Source: Bacillus sp. sid0103 (GTDB lineage: Bacteria > Bacillota > Bacilli > Bacillales_B > DSM-18226). From it: 64,000 nt of DNA. Both the position numbers and the translations under genes were made by a program. A model generated the notes under the pieces. The model did no database searches. It saw only the letters and a program-made list of their open reading frames with translations, and was not told the DNA's origin. Below, piece after piece: positions 15,527-24,411 of the stretch (position 1 is the first letter of the stretch; each line of letters opens with the position of its first letter). Location of the stretch: contig NZ_JAHUWN010000005.1 of NCBI RefSeq assembly GCF_019219025.1, positions 124,001-188,000 of the forward strand, written 5' to 3'.

Positions 15527-15901
15527 ATGAAAACTTTTATCATCGTAGGTGCCATCAATGCCTTTATGGCGGTTGCACTTGGGGCCTTTGGTGCCCATGG
15601 ATTAAAAGATAAACTAGATGCACATTATTTGGATATTTGGAAAACGGGTGTTACCTATCAAATGTTCCACGCAATCGGGATTTTGGTAGTGGGTCTCCTA
15701 ATTGACAAGGTTGCAGCTGCCAGCCCGCAATTCACCTGGTCCGGATGGCTTATGCTGGCGGGAATTATTTTATTCAGTGGCAGTCTGTATGTGCTTAGCT
15801 TAACTAAGATAGGCATTCTAGGAGCAATCACTCCGATTGGCGGGGTCTGTTTCTTAGCCGCATGGATCCTGATGATAGTTGGAGCGGTGAAACATCTGTA
15901 A
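15527..15901 (+). CDS. ywdK: YwdK family membrane protein (DUF423)
   Basis: A 124-residue membrane protein with four predicted helices and the conserved motif GALGAFGAHGLKD-like sequence (here ALGAFGAHGLKD) after helix 1, plus YQMFHAIGIL. This is the DUF423 family of unknown function. The ATG follows AAAAGGGGGAT. A hairpin terminator comes right after it. Confidence 0.9.
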   Translation: MKTFIIVGAINAFMAVALGAFGAHGLKDKLDAHYLDIWKTGVTYQMFHAIGILVVGLLIDKVAAASPQFTWSGWLMLAGIILFSGSLYVLSLTKIGILGAITPIGGVCFLAAWILMIVGAVKHL

Positions 15902-15912
15902 TCGAAAGGAAG

Positions 15913-15942
15913 GCATTGGGGGGGCGCTCCCAATGTCTTTTT
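15913..15942 (+). terminator. Terminator after ywdK
   Basis: The stem CATTGGG / CCCAATG is followed by TCTTTTTT. Confidence 0.8.
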
Positions 15943-15960
15943 TATACATCTAAAAAATAA

Positions 15961-15985
15961 ACACCAATTGATGGTCAATTGGTGT
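15961..15985 (-). terminator. Terminator of gerQ
   Basis: The 11-bp perfect stem ACACCAATTGA / TCAATTGGTGT has a 3-nt loop; T-rich sequence follows on the minus strand and a short T-run on the plus strand. Confidence 0.85.
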
Positions 15986-15999
15986 TTTCTTTAAATCGT

Positions 16000-16473
16000 T
16001 TATCTTGGCGGGTAAGTAGCTGGCGGGGCACTGCCATATGGATATTCATACTCGATTTCCTCTGGAAATTGAATGTAATCGACAGCAACCATTGGGATAA
16101 GCCAACGGGTCCCGGCTTGTGGGTCGCTTAAGATCACATGGTCTCTTCCTGCCGCTTCAATAATCCCTTTAAATTCTTTCGCATTCCATTGATTATTGCC
16201 CTCAAAGGTGGCAAACACACTGGCCATTTTTCCTTTATTTAAGCGTAAAATATTTTCGATGTAGGACTGCTCAATTGGCAGCTGGCCCGGAGCCATCCCT
16301 GCAGGCGCGCCTGCTGCTGACCCGGAAAAGGCTGGTGGGGATTGTGGGAATCCTTGTGCTCCAGGTGCTGGATAAAAACTTTGCCCGGCCCCAGGCATCC
16401 CTTGGGTTCGCTGCTGTTGCCCTGCGTCTCCGGAATAAGGCTGAAATCCCTGTGGATTGTAGTATTGATTCAT
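16000..16473 (-). CDS. gerQ: Spore coat protein GerQ
   Basis: A 157-residue coat protein. The first about 75 residues are low-complexity (Q, G, P, A), and the conserved C-terminal domain begins PIEQSYIENILRLNKGK and includes FEGNNQWNAKEFKGIIEAAGRDHVILSDP. GerQ (YwdL) is crosslinked into the coat by transglutaminase Tgl and is needed for normal localisation of the cortex-lytic enzyme CwlJ; the lysines in the conserved part are candidates for crosslinking. The ATG follows GAGGAGGG. The gene is convergent with ywdK. Confidence 0.94.
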   Translation of the reverse strand: MNQYYNPQGFQPYSGDAGQQQRTQGMPGAGQSFYPAPGAQGFPQSPPAFSGSAAGAPAGMAPGQLPIEQSYIENILRLNKGKMASVFATFEGNNQWNAKEFKGIIEAAGRDHVILSDPQAGTRWLIPMVAVDYIQFPEEIEYEYPYGSAPPATYPPR

Positions 16474-16670
16474 CTTTTTCCCTCCTCAAAAGTGAATAAA
16501 ACGAGTGGCCCAACAAACTATTCATACTCCCTTCATCCCAAATATGTTCCAATGGTGGAAAATAAACTGTTTTGCTTTTGGGAGTAGTGGAGTTTTTTCT
16601 AAGACTCGCTGTTTAAATAGTATGAGCACAAGGGGCGGAATATGACTAGCTAATAAGGGAGAATTAGCAA

Positions 16671-16701
16671 AAAAGTCCCCAGCCGAAGCTGGAGACTTTT
16701 T
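16671..16701 (-). terminator. Terminator downstream of hemQ
   Basis: The arms AAAAAGTCCCCAGC and GCTGGAGACTTTTT enclose CGAA. The run of T on the minus strand fits the end of the hemQ message. Confidence 0.75.
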
Positions 16702-16710
16702 GAATGTTAA

Positions 16711-16829
16711 AGTTGATCTACGTTCCAGGCGCTTGACTCCTGCGGGAAAAGCGCGTCAAGGAAGACCCCGCAGGTGCTAGATCCAAGGAGGCTCCCGGAC
16801 CGCGGGAGCGTCTGGAACCGAAATCAACT
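16711..16829. repeat. Dispersed structured repeat, type F (copy 1)
   Basis: Contains the family hallmarks GACTCCTGCGGGAAAAGC, GACCCCGCAGG and GAGGCTC, ending CCGAAATCAAC. Copies 2 and 3 are at 34.95 and 57.68 kb. The element is strongly self-complementary. It fills most of the gerQ-hemQ gap. Confidence 0.85.
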
Positions 16830-16844
16830 GCCCAAGTTTAACAA

Positions 16845-17588
16845 TTACACATGAAGGAAACTAGCCACACGTTCTTCCTCTAAGATGTTACCAACAAAGA
16901 ACGAACCGAATTCTCCGTATCTAGCACTAACTTCATCAAAACGCATTTCATAAACAAGCTTTTTAAACTGAAGGACTTCGTCGGCAAACAGGGTTACGCC
17001 CCATTCATAATCGTCAAAGCCAACAGAACCAGTGATGATTTGCTTTACTTTTCCAGCATATGTACGACCAATCATTCCGTGGCTGCGCATTAAATTTTTA
17101 CGTTCTTCCATCGGCAACATATACCAGTTATCGTTACCCTCTCGTTTCTTATCCATTGGATAGAAGCAGACATGCTTTGCTTTCGGCAATGTTGGATATA
17201 AACGGGCTAAAATTTGTGGATTTTGGTATGGGTCCTCACCCGCAGGTAAGTAGTTACTTAGCTCCACAACCGACACGTAAGAATGGGCAGGCACTGTGAA
17301 TTCAGCTAATCTTGTTTTATTGAATTCGGTTTCAATTTGGTTCAGTTCTTCCATCGTTGGACGCAGAATCATCATCATAAAATCTGCTTTTTGACCAACA
17401 ATTGTATATAAAGCATGGCTGCCTTCTTTACGTTCCTGTGTGGCATTCCACTTCTCAACTAGACTTAAAAACTCATGGATGGCGGCTTGGCGCTCATCAC
17501 TAGGGAGCATTTTCCAAGTTGTCCAATCAACGGTACGGAAATCATGGAGGCAATACCAGCCATCAAGCGTTACTGCTGCTTCACTCAT
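16845..17588 (-). CDS. hemQ: Coproheme decarboxylase HemQ (chlorite dismutase-like)
   Basis: A 247-residue enzyme of the Gram-positive (coproporphyrin-dependent) haem pathway that turns coproheme into haem b by two H2O2-driven decarboxylations. Family features are [12 protein letters not shown], the catalytic-region tyrosine in [13 protein letters not shown] and the proximal histidine in [16 protein letters not shown], with the C-terminal [14 protein letters not shown]. The start at ATG 17588 ([10 protein letters not shown]) follows AGGAGTG; longer upstream frames reach 17786 without support. Divergent from pta as in B. subtilis (ywfI-pta). It supplies haem for the cytochrome c of the nos system among others. 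Confidence 0.96.
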   Translation of the reverse strand: MSEAAVTLDGWYCLHDFRTVDWTTWKMLPSDERQAAIHEFLSLVEKWNATQERKEGSHALYTIVGQKADFMMMILRPTMEELNQIETEFNKTRLAEFTVPAHSYVSVVELSNYLPAGEDPYQNPQILARLYPTLPKAKHVCFYPMDKKREGNDNWYMLPMEERKNLMRSHGMIGRTYAGKVKQIITGSVGFDDYEWGVTLFADEVLQFKKLVYEMRFDEVSARYGEFGSFFVGNILEEERVASFLHV

Positions 17589-17757
17589 TATAATCACTCC
17601 TAAATAATCATTCTTCTTATTGACAATCTTTACTATAACATAGTTTGACCCAGTGGCGCGCGAATAAACCTTCCTAAACAAACCAATGGATATTTTTAAT
17701 GAAAAAAGTAAATAGTAAAACCTAGAGTGCAATTTTTTGAAAACATAAACTTTTTTA

Positions 17758-17813
17758 TGAAAACGTTTATCTGTGAGTGTTATCATTGAAATTTAAAAAA
17801 GGTTAAGTATGCT
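17758..17813 (+). promoter_or_regulatory. pta promoter with upstream CcpA cre-like site
   Basis: TGAAAACGTTTATC (17758-17771) matches the cre consensus TGNAANCGNWWNCW at 13 of 14 positions. The proposed -35 TTGAAA is at 17786-17791 and -10 TATGCT at 17808-17813, spacer 16. The cre centre then lies near -55, where CcpA activates pta in B. subtilis. Confidence 0.6.
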
Positions 17814-17846
17814 AATGAAGTAGGTTTATTAAGGGAGGATTTAGTT

Positions 17847-18818
17847 GTGAGTGATTTATTTGAAGGATTAAAGCAAAAAATTTCTGGTCGTGATTTGCGA
17901 ATTGTTTTTCCAGAAGGATTAGACGAGCGGATTGTCAGAGCTTGTAGCCGTTTGGCAACGGAAAAATTAATGACACCGATTTTGATTGGCAATATCGAGC
18001 AAGTGCAGGCGAAAGCAGCAGAGCTTGGTGTTTCCTTAGATGATGCAGAAATTTATGATCCTGCTAGCTATGCGGGCATGGACGAGCTTGTGTCTGCCTT
18101 TGTTGACCGCCGCAAAGGGAAAGTATCCGAAGAGGATGCACGCAAAATTTTGCTTGATGGAAACTACTTTGGCACGATGCTTGTTTATTTAAATAAAGCA
18201 CACGGCCTTGTCAGCGGTGCAGCTCACTCCACTGCGGATACAGTGCGCCCTGCCTTGCAGATCATTAAGACAAAAGAAGGCGTGAAGAAAACGTCGGGTG
18301 TATTCATCATGGTTCGTGAGGATGAAAAGTATGTGTTCGCCGATTGTGCGATTAATATTGCACCAGACAGCAATGATTTAGCCGAAATTGCCATTGAAAG
18401 TGCGAAAACAGCTCATATGTTTGATATGGAACCGCGCATTGCGATGCTCAGCTTTTCGACGAAGGGTTCGGCAAAGTCGCCCGAAACAGAGCGTGTGGCT
18501 GAGGCAGTGGCAGAAGCGAAGCGTCGTGAACCATCCCTTGTTTTAGATGGAGAATTCCAGTTTGATGCAGCCTTTGTTCCATCTGTGGCAAAAAGTAAGG
18601 CACCAGACTCACCGCTTCAAGGTGATGCCAACGTCTTTATTTTTCCTAGCCTTGAAGCAGGCAACATCGGCTACAAAATTGCACAGCGTTTAGGCAACTT
18701 TGAAGCCGTTGGACCGATCCTGCAAGGCTTAAATGCGCCGGTAAATGATTTATCACGCGGCTGTAATGAAGAAGACGTCTACAAGCTGGCGTTAATTACG
18801 GCAGCACAAGGAATATAA
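17847..18818 (+). CDS. pta: Phosphate acetyltransferase Pta
   Basis: A 323-residue class I phosphotransacetylase interconverting acetyl-CoA and acetyl phosphate in overflow metabolism. Conserved parts include the LVSGAAHSTADTVRPALQII substrate region, ADCAINIAPD and VFIFPSLEAGNIGYK. Start is GTG at 17847 after AAGGGAGGA. Length equals that of B. subtilis Pta. A hairpin terminator follows. Confidence 0.97.
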   Translation: MSDLFEGLKQKISGRDLRIVFPEGLDERIVRACSRLATEKLMTPILIGNIEQVQAKAAELGVSLDDAEIYDPASYAGMDELVSAFVDRRKGKVSEEDARKILLDGNYFGTMLVYLNKAHGLVSGAAHSTADTVRPALQIIKTKEGVKKTSGVFIMVREDEKYVFADCAINIAPDSNDLAEIAIESAKTAHMFDMEPRIAMLSFSTKGSAKSPETERVAEAVAEAKRREPSLVLDGEFQFDAAFVPSVAKSKAPDSPLQGDANVFIFPSLEAGNIGYKIAQRLGNFEAVGPILQGLNAPVNDLSRGCNEEDVYKLALITAAQGI

Positions 18819-18827
18819 GAGTTTGGG

Positions 18828-18859
18828 AGGGCCGGTCCATTGTTGTGGTGGACTGGCCT
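18828..18859 (+). terminator. Terminator after pta
   Basis: The stem AGGGCCGGTCCA / TGGACTGGCCT is followed by a T-rich stretch; it is not a perfect T-run. Confidence 0.65.
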
Positions 18860-19014
18860 ATTTTGGTTTAATTTTTCAAAAACACATTATTATACTAGCG
18901 TTTTGCAAAATTATCATGATTTTCGTAAATAAAGTATTATACTTTGTATAATAACCACCGAAATCTGTATAATTTCTAGTGAAAATCCTATCAATTCAGT
19001 AAGGAGCCACCCAA

Positions 19015-19845
19015 ATGGAAGGATTACTGCGTCAGCCGCAATGGCGAATCATTGATCAATCAGCAGCGGGCATTCATTTTCAAGCGTTGCAATCGTTTGG
19101 AACCGATGATACCCTCTGTGCCTCAGTCGGGTCGGGTCAAGCACCTGCCACAGCGAGAACATGGGTTCACCATAATACTATCGTCCTCGGCATCCAGGAT
19201 ACCAAATTGCCATTTTTACAAGCAGGGATTGACTTCCTGCAGGCGCAAGGCTATCAGACAATTGTCAGAAACTCCGGCGGTCTCGCTGTCGTCCTCGATG
19301 AAGGGGTCCTCAATATTTCATTAATTTTTCCTGAAGCGGAAAAAGGGATCGATATTAATCGTGGCTATGAGGCGATGTGGCAGCTCATACAGAATATGTT
19401 TGCTGATTTTCCGCACGAGATTGAGGCGCGAGAAATTGTCGGTTCTTATTGCCCGGGAAGTTACGACCTGAGCATTGCAGGGAAAAAGTTTGCCGGTATC
19501 TCCCAACGCCGCCTAAAAAGAGGAGTTGCTGTCCAGATTTATCTATGTGTGAATGGCAGTGGCGCGCAACGGGCCGAGCTAGTTAAGGAATTTTACAAAC
19601 TAGCAAAACAAGATGAAGAGACCAAATTTGCTTATCCGGAAATTGTCCCCGAAGTCATGGCCTCGCTCGCGGAAATGCTCGGGACGGAGCTCACCATCTC
19701 CGACGTGATGCTTCGTCTATTAAACCAGTTAAAGGAGAGTAGCGAGCTATTATATGCCGGCCCATTAAACGAGTACGAACTGGAGCTGTTTCCAGGTTAT
19801 TATCAGCGGGTGATTGATCGCAATGAAAGAATCGCCGCCATGTAA
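19015..19845 (+). CDS. lipL: Octanoyl-[GcvH]:protein N-octanoyltransferase LipL
   Basis: A 276-residue lipoate ligase-fold amidotransferase. In Bacillus, LipM loads octanoate on GcvH and LipL transfers it to the E2 subunits of oxo-acid dehydrogenases. The RNSGGLAVV motif (about residue 88), the cysteine in [10 protein letters not shown] (about residue 144, presumed acyl-enzyme nucleophile) and [10 protein letters not shown] are all present. The gene lies between pta and rsfA as in B. subtilis (ywfL). The ATG has AAGGAGCC upstream. Confidence 0.93.
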   Translation: MEGLLRQPQWRIIDQSAAGIHFQALQSFGTDDTLCASVGSGQAPATARTWVHHNTIVLGIQDTKLPFLQAGIDFLQAQGYQTIVRNSGGLAVVLDEGVLNISLIFPEAEKGIDINRGYEAMWQLIQNMFADFPHEIEAREIVGSYCPGSYDLSIAGKKFAGISQRRLKRGVAVQIYLCVNGSGAQRAELVKEFYKLAKQDEETKFAYPEIVPEVMASLAEMLGTELTISDVMLRLLNQLKESSELLYAGPLNEYELELFPGYYQRVIDRNERIAAM

Positions 19846-19888
19846 AAAGCCGCAAATCCCATTGGAGTGGATTTACGGCTTTTTTTTC
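19846..19888 (+). terminator. Terminator after lipL
   Basis: The stem AAAGCCGCAAATCC / GGATTTACGGCTTT with one mismatch is followed by TTTTTTTT-like sequence. Confidence 0.88.
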
Positions 19889-19936
19889 AAAGAGATGTTG
19901 CGCTTATGCTCTTCTCCCATGCTTTCAATAAGTTTA

Positions 19937-20060
19937 CTGTCTAGCTACAGCACCTAGGGGCTCGGGGTCATAGCCCAATCCGTCATGAAGGTTAAAAAAA
20001 CAACCTTCATGACGGCTCGTTTTATGCCTGTCGCCCCTAAGCAAGGCGCTTCCGCTTTCT
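19937..20060. repeat. Dispersed structured repeat, type E (copy 2)
   Basis: Starts TGTCTAGCTACAGCACCTAG and ends AAGGCGCTTCCGCTTT. It has an internal hairpin (CCGTCATGAAGGTT / AACCTTCATGACGG). Matches the copy at 30.9 kb in reverse orientation along nearly its entire length. Confidence 0.85.
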
Positions 20061-20061
20061 T

Positions 20062-20865
20062 TTACTCAGCTACTTTCTCTAAATTCCCATTTCGGTCCAT
20101 TTTGAATTTAGTAGCTGGTCTTTCTTCTTCTTCAAATAAAACAAGCTTTCGGGCACGGTTCATGATCTTCATTAAGGTCTCGTAATCTTCTTGAATGGTC
20201 TCAGTGTTTTGCTCTAGACCTTCAATTTTCGCAGCCATTTCTTCATTTTGTCGTCTTAATTCTGCCATTTCTCTTTTTAATCTTTCATTCTCACTTTTTA
20301 ATGCTTCATTTTGCAGATTGGAATGATGAAAGTTTTGCAAGTAAGTAATGACGGAATCAAGTGAAAGTCCTCCGGTATTTGCTGGGCGGTACGTTTGGAC
20401 TGGTCTTTGAACCTGTGCCTGTGCTTGAACCTGTGCCTGTGCTTGAACGGGCGCTTGTGATTGTAACGATGCAGCAGGATTTACATATGTTTCCTCCGCT
20501 ATCTCTGCCGTCATATCTGGCATGTCAAAAGTCGTTTCTAGCGGCATCTCCACTTGTAATGGATCAAACTCCGCCGGAGATGCGAGCGGTGGACTATATA
20601 GCAGCTTTTTCTTGCCGCCTTGCTCTTTTCCTAACACTCTTTGTCTTTGTTTTCGTTGCTTTTTCGCTAATTGCAATGCTTTTTCGTAGCGGTGGCGGAC
20701 GACGGCATTCCATCTGAACCCACACGCCGCAGAAGTACGATTTAGTTTATCGCCTACCTCTTCAAATGCATTTAGCTGCGTGCTTCCTTCTCTTACATGC
20801 CTTAGAACAGTTTCGGCTAAAAGTAAATCATTTTCATCTGTCCATGCATCTTGACGAACTTTCAT
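20062..20865 (-). CDS. rsfA: Prespore-specific regulator RsfA
   Basis: A 267-residue protein. The N-terminal Myb/SANT-like DNA-binding domain is [20 protein letters not shown] ... [15 protein letters not shown] (residues about 6-60). A Gln/Ala/Val-rich linker with [15 protein letters not shown] follows, then a coiled coil (about residues 185-250, [22 protein letters not shown] begins it). RsfA fine-tunes part of the sigma-F regulon in the forespore. The start at ATG 20865 follows AAGGGAG. A sigma-F/G type promoter is visible upstream. Confidence 0.92.
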   Translation of the reverse strand: MKVRQDAWTDENDLLLAETVLRHVREGSTQLNAFEEVGDKLNRTSAACGFRWNAVVRHRYEKALQLAKKQRKQRQRVLGKEQGGKKKLLYSPPLASPAEFDPLQVEMPLETTFDMPDMTAEIAEETYVNPAASLQSQAPVQAQAQVQAQAQVQRPVQTYRPANTGGLSLDSVITYLQNFHHSNLQNEALKSENERLKREMAELRRQNEEMAAKIEGLEQNTETIQEDYETLMKIMNRARKLVLFEEEERPATKFKMDRNGNLEKVAE

Positions 20866-20939
20866 ATGTTCAACTCCCTTGTCTCGTTTTTGGATGAACC
20901 CGCCATTGCTTCTTGACGAGTTTTTAAAAGTTCTAGTCT

Positions 20940-20970
20940 TAGGATGGACAAGTTTAAGAACCTTTATACC
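20940..20970 (-). promoter_or_regulatory. Sigma-F/sigma-G type promoter of rsfA
   Basis: On the minus strand GGTATA (20970-20965) is followed after 18 bases by CATCCTA (20946-20940), fitting the forespore consensus GYATA and CATNNTA. The B. subtilis gene is under sigma-F. Confidence 0.65.
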
Positions 20971-21139
20971 AAAATGGTTGCAAGGATAGTAGATTTTTTT
21001 AACGAGTTTAGTAAAGATTGCAACTTGCATTCGAAAGCAAGAAAATGTAAAATACCAGAGGAGTTAATCGGATGTTTTAAGCTATCCAAGCTGGATAAAA
21101 TATAGATATAGATTGTAACCAAAGAAAGGGTTGTCTTAC

Positions 21140-21361
21140 ATGTCCAATGAATTTCGCGTTTGCGATGATTGTCAGGCCGTGAATTTAAAGACATTGATCC
21201 CTCGGTTGAAAGAACTCGATCCGGCTGCCGAAGTTAAAATTGGCTGCCAATCCTATTGCGGGCCTGGCCGGAAAAAGACCTTCGCCTTCGTTAATAACCG
21301 CCCCGTCGCGGCATTAACAGAAGAGGAATTAATGGAAAAAGTGAATAAGAAGATAAAATAG
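21140..21361 (+). CDS. DUF1450 family small protein
   Basis: A 73-residue protein with conserved cysteines in [12 protein letters not shown] and [24 protein letters not shown]1450 proteins (for example YuzB) have an unknown function; the cysteine pattern suggests a thioredoxin-like or metal-binding fold, which is inference. The ATG at 21140 is preferred to a TTG at 21131, which falls within the AAGAAAGGG binding site. Confidence 0.85.
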   Translation: MSNEFRVCDDCQAVNLKTLIPRLKELDPAAEVKIGCQSYCGPGRKKTFAFVNNRPVAALTEEELMEKVNKKIK

Positions 21362-21531
21362 TCACCTCGGTCCCATGAACTCAGGTGATTTATTTTTCCC
21401 GTTCATGTCGAAAAATCGTGTAGAATTTTGCTGAAAATAGGGTGGTTTTTGGGATATAATAGAAATTATCAATACAACGGGCATGAAGCTCTTAAGCGCC
21501 AGGAGCAAGTTTACGAGGAAGAGGGAAGTCT

Positions 21532-22830
21532 ATGACATATTCGACGGAAAAACTTAGTGAAGAAAAAGTGTTTAAAGACCCCGTCCATCGCTACGTCCAC
21601 GTACGTGACCTGGCCATCTGGGATTTAATCGGCACAAAAGAGTTTCAGCGCTTGCGCCGCATCAAACAGCTCGGAACGACATTTTTAACCTTTCATGGTG
21701 CAGAACACAGCCGTTTCAACCATTCTCTAGGTGTCTATGAAATTGTCCGCCGTATCATTGATGATGTGTTTGCGGGGAGACCGGAGTGGAATGATGACGA
21801 TCGCTTGCTAACCCTATGTGCGGCCTTGCTTCACGACCTTGGCCATGGTCCATTCTCCCATTCTTTTGAAAAAGTATTTGATTTCGATCATGAGGAGTTT
21901 ACTCGGAAGATCATTTTGGGAAACACAGAGGTAAATAAGGTTCTCTTGCGGGTAGGTCCTGATTTTCCTGCAAAAGTAGCCGAAGTGATTGCAAAAACAT
22001 CGGAGAAAAAGCTCGTCGTCAGTATGATTTCCAGTCAAATTGATGCCGACCGGATGGATTATTTGCAGCGCGATGCCTATTTTACCGGCGTCAGCTACGG
22101 TCAGTTTGATATGGAACGCATCCTTAGGGTAATGCGGCCGCGTGAAGATCAGGTGGTCATTAAGAAGAGCGGCATGCATGCGGTTGAAGATTATATTATG
22201 AGCCGCTACCAGATGTATTGGCAGGTTTATTTCCATCCAGTGTCGCGCAGTGCAGAGGTTATCTTGACAAAAATCCTCCACCGCGCCAAGCAGTTGTTTG
22301 AGGAAAACTATTCTTTTAAGTATGAACCGATCCACTTTACCTCCATTTTCACTGAAAAAGTAACCTTAGAAGACTATTTAAAATTAGATGAATCAGTGAT
22401 TTTATATTATTTTCAAATTTGGCAGGAAGAAACAGACCCTGTTTTAAGCGATCTCTGCCGGCGGTTTGTCAATCGCAATCTATTCAAGTTTGCTGAATTT
22501 GACCCAGCGAAAGAATACAAGAAGCTCGCTGAACTAGGTTCATTATTTAAAAAGGCAGGGTTGGATCCTGAATACTATTTGGTGGTCGATTCCTCGTCAG
22601 ATTTGCCGTATGATTTCTATCGTCCCGGTGAAGAGGAGGAGCGGCTCCCGATTCATTTGCTGATGAGTAATGGGGAATTGAAGGAACTTTCTCGAGAATC
22701 TGAGATTGTGGATGCGATTTCGGGGAAAAGAAGGACGGACCACAAGCTCTATTACCCCGCTGATTTTCTTCTTGATGACTCGGTTAAAAAGAATGTGAAG
22801 AGGCAAATCCGTGCTCTTTTAGAGTTATAG
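21532..22830 (+). CDS. ywfO: HD-domain phosphohydrolase YwfO (dGTPase-like)
   Basis: A 432-residue HD-superfamily enzyme. The metal-binding residues are visible as HSRFNHSLGVYEI, LLHDLGHGPFSHSFE and SQIDADRMDYLQRDAYFTG. It resembles bacterial dNTP triphosphohydrolases; the physiological substrate is uncertain. Conserved in Bacillus between the ywf and ywg genes. AGAGGGAAG precedes the ATG. A GGTGCCTGACACC copy follows the stop. Confidence 0.9.
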   Translation: MTYSTEKLSEEKVFKDPVHRYVHVRDLAIWDLIGTKEFQRLRRIKQLGTTFLTFHGAEHSRFNHSLGVYEIVRRIIDDVFAGRPEWNDDDRLLTLCAALLHDLGHGPFSHSFEKVFDFDHEEFTRKIILGNTEVNKVLLRVGPDFPAKVAEVIAKTSEKKLVVSMISSQIDADRMDYLQRDAYFTGVSYGQFDMERILRVMRPREDQVVIKKSGMHAVEDYIMSRYQMYWQVYFHPVSRSAEVILTKILHRAKQLFEENYSFKYEPIHFTSIFTEKVTLEDYLKLDESVILYYFQIWQEETDPVLSDLCRRFVNRNLFKFAEFDPAKEYKKLAELGSLFKKAGLDPEYYLVVDSSSDLPYDFYRPGEEEERLPIHLLMSNGELKELSRESEIVDAISGKRRTDHKLYYPADFLLDDSVKKNVKRQIRALLEL

Positions 22831-22890
22831 CACGATTGGTGCCTGACACCCAATAATGATCTGTTGAGATGGAGTAGGAGATGACGAACG

Positions 22891-23394
22891 TTGTTAAATG
22901 ATCATGCGAAGCTGATGCAGGCGGTTATGGTTTCCGGTGAGATTATCGGACGGAAGAAGCTGCAAAAGATGATATATATTGCGAAAAAGGTGGCATTTCC
23001 CTTTCAGGAGCGGTTCCAGTTTCATTTTTATGGCCCCTACTCAGAGGAATTGACATTACGGGTTGAGGAGCTCTGCAATATGGGATTTCTCAATGAGGTG
23101 AAGGAGAAAAAGGGCGGGTATTACCAATACCGCTACACTCTAACGGAGCCAGGGAAAGAGTTTTTGAGTTTAAATGAGGTTGAGATGCCGTTTTTACAGG
23201 ATTGCCTGGTTGACATGAATGAGCAGAATGCTAGATTCTTGGAGTTGGTTTCGACGGTTTTATATTTTGATAATCTTTCAAAAGAAGAAGTGACCAACAA
23301 GGTCTTTACGTTAAAGGCAAGCCAGCGCTATACGGAGTCGGAAATTGACGAGGCCTATCAATATATCGAATCGTTAAAGGCGAAAATACAATAA
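22891..23394 (+). CDS. ywgA: YwgA family protein
   Basis: A 167-residue soluble protein of unknown function conserved downstream of ywfO in Bacillus. It has a helical N-terminal part (GRKKLQKMIYIAKKV) resembling the antitoxin-like winged-helix or YwgA domain and a conserved FHFYGPYSEEL segment. I take the start as TTG 22891 because AGGAGATG lies upstream and no ATG fits the alignment as well. A terminator and short repeats follow. Confidence 0.87.
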   Translation: MLNDHAKLMQAVMVSGEIIGRKKLQKMIYIAKKVAFPFQERFQFHFYGPYSEELTLRVEELCNMGFLNEVKEKKGGYYQYRYTLTEPGKEFLSLNEVEMPFLQDCLVDMNEQNARFLELVSTVLYFDNLSKEEVTNKVFTLKASQRYTESEIDEAYQYIESLKAKIQ

Positions 23395-23404
23395 TGGATT
23401 TGAA

Positions 23405-23450
23405 AACACCGTTTGGACCGCTGCGTGCGCAGGGCTGGGCGGTGTTTTTT
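23405..23450 (+). terminator. Terminator after ywgA
   Basis: AACACCG ... CGGTGTT encloses an inner GCGTGCGC segment, followed by TTTTTT. Confidence 0.75.
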
Positions 23451-23473
23451 GTTGTGTTCTTCAGAGGTTGTCG

Positions 23474-23591
23474 GGTTCCGAAAGACACTTTTCCAGTTAG
23501 TATGAGGAGTTTGTCCATCGGAGGAGGTTCGAAAGACATTTTTCCGGTAAGCATGAGGATTTTTATCCATCGGTGGGGATCCGAAAGACAT
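23474..23591. repeat. Short 52-bp-period repeat (about 2.3 copies)
   Basis: Units begin at 23474, 23526 and 23578 with GGTTCCGAAAGACA-like sequence and contain an inverted half-site TTTGTCCATCGGA. The period equals that of the arrays at 8.5 and 29.1 kb, but the sequence core differs. Confidence 0.8.
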
Positions 23592-23725
23592 ATCAACTGG
23601 TTCCAAGTGAAAGTTTGTCATTGAAGTTACTAAATTTTCAGATAAATTAATACTCTTTTGGTTAGTGATTTGTTATGATTTGGGTAATGAGGTAAAAATG
23701 ATCATACTCGAGGAGGGCGCTCGCA

Positions 23726-23953
23726 ATGACAGGAACGATTGCAGTCATAATGGTATTTGGAATTCCGATTACCGCCATCATCACCGGCCATTTTCAAAAG
23801 CAGTCAAAAATCAAGGCCAAGATGCTGAAGGATGAGCTGGAGCTCGAAAAACTCAAACACATCAATTACTTAGCAGAAACCGAAAAAATGAAACTCGAAC
23901 TCGAAAAACTAAAACTCGGCAACTCCAAAGACGAGATCAAATTTTTGTCATAA
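23726..23953 (+). CDS. Small membrane-anchored coiled-coil protein, hypothetical
   Basis: A 75-residue protein with one N-terminal membrane helix (residues about 3-21, IAVIMVFGIPITAIITG) followed by a highly charged helix with heptad-like leucines (LEKLKHINYLAETEKMKLE), suggesting self-association or a scaffold. A good GAGGAGGGCG lies upstream. I do not recognise it; the layout recalls PspB-like or SHOCT-less small envelope proteins, but no family is claimed. Ends just before a perfect palindrome that may act as its terminator. Confidence 0.75.
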   Translation: MTGTIAVIMVFGIPITAIITGHFQKQSKIKAKMLKDELELEKLKHINYLAETEKMKLELEKLKLGNSKDEIKFLS

Positions 23954-23957
23954 AAAA

Positions 23958-24000
23958 GGTGTCAGGCACCATGTGAATTTTTCACATGGTGCCTGACACC
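23958..24000. repeat. 43-bp perfect palindrome (copy 1) built on GGTGTCAGGCACC
   Basis: Two perfectly complementary 20-base arms (GGTGTCAGGCACCATGTGAA and its inverse) enclose TTT. The identical 43 bases recur at 47662-47704. As RNA it would form a very stable stem between the small membrane protein gene and ywhB. Confidence 0.97.
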
Positions 24001-24031
24001 ACTATCACTATCACTTCTACTACCACTACCT

Positions 24032-24217
24032 TTATTGATCGCTTTTTCGTACCCCTGCGATTCCAAGGTGGTTTTTGCTCATTTCTTCGATCATGACGTG
24101 GATGGCTTCTTTTGGAGCCCCTGTTGTTTCGCTGACTGCTTCGGTTACTTTTGTGACAAGGTCACGCTTTTGTTCGTCTGTTCTGCCTTCAAGCATTTTT
24201 ACGGTAACGTAGGGCAT
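24032..24217 (-). CDS. ywhB: 4-oxalocrotonate tautomerase family protein YwhB
   Basis: A 61-residue tautomerase. After removal of Met the catalytic Pro1 is exposed (MPYVTVKML), and the fold matches small 4-OT enzymes (EGRTDEQKRDLVTKVTEA). It can ketonise 2-hydroxymuconate in vitro; the natural substrate in Bacillus is unknown. The ATG follows AGGAGG. Same place as in B. subtilis. Confidence 0.92.
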   Translation of the reverse strand: MPYVTVKMLEGRTDEQKRDLVTKVTEAVSETTGAPKEAIHVMIEEMSKNHLGIAGVRKSDQ

Positions 24218-24411
24218 GTTTTTTTCCTCCTATATATCACTTCGGCTTTTCTCTGATAGTGTTCCATAATTTGACGAAAAGTGCAATAACCGATGACACT
24301 TTTGATTTTCTTTTTTGAAACGATTTCATGTATACTAAAAGGAATATAGATAGATGACAACGGAGTCTGTGTGCAGCCAAAGTGTGCCATCCGTTGGAGA
24401 TGGAAGGAGAT

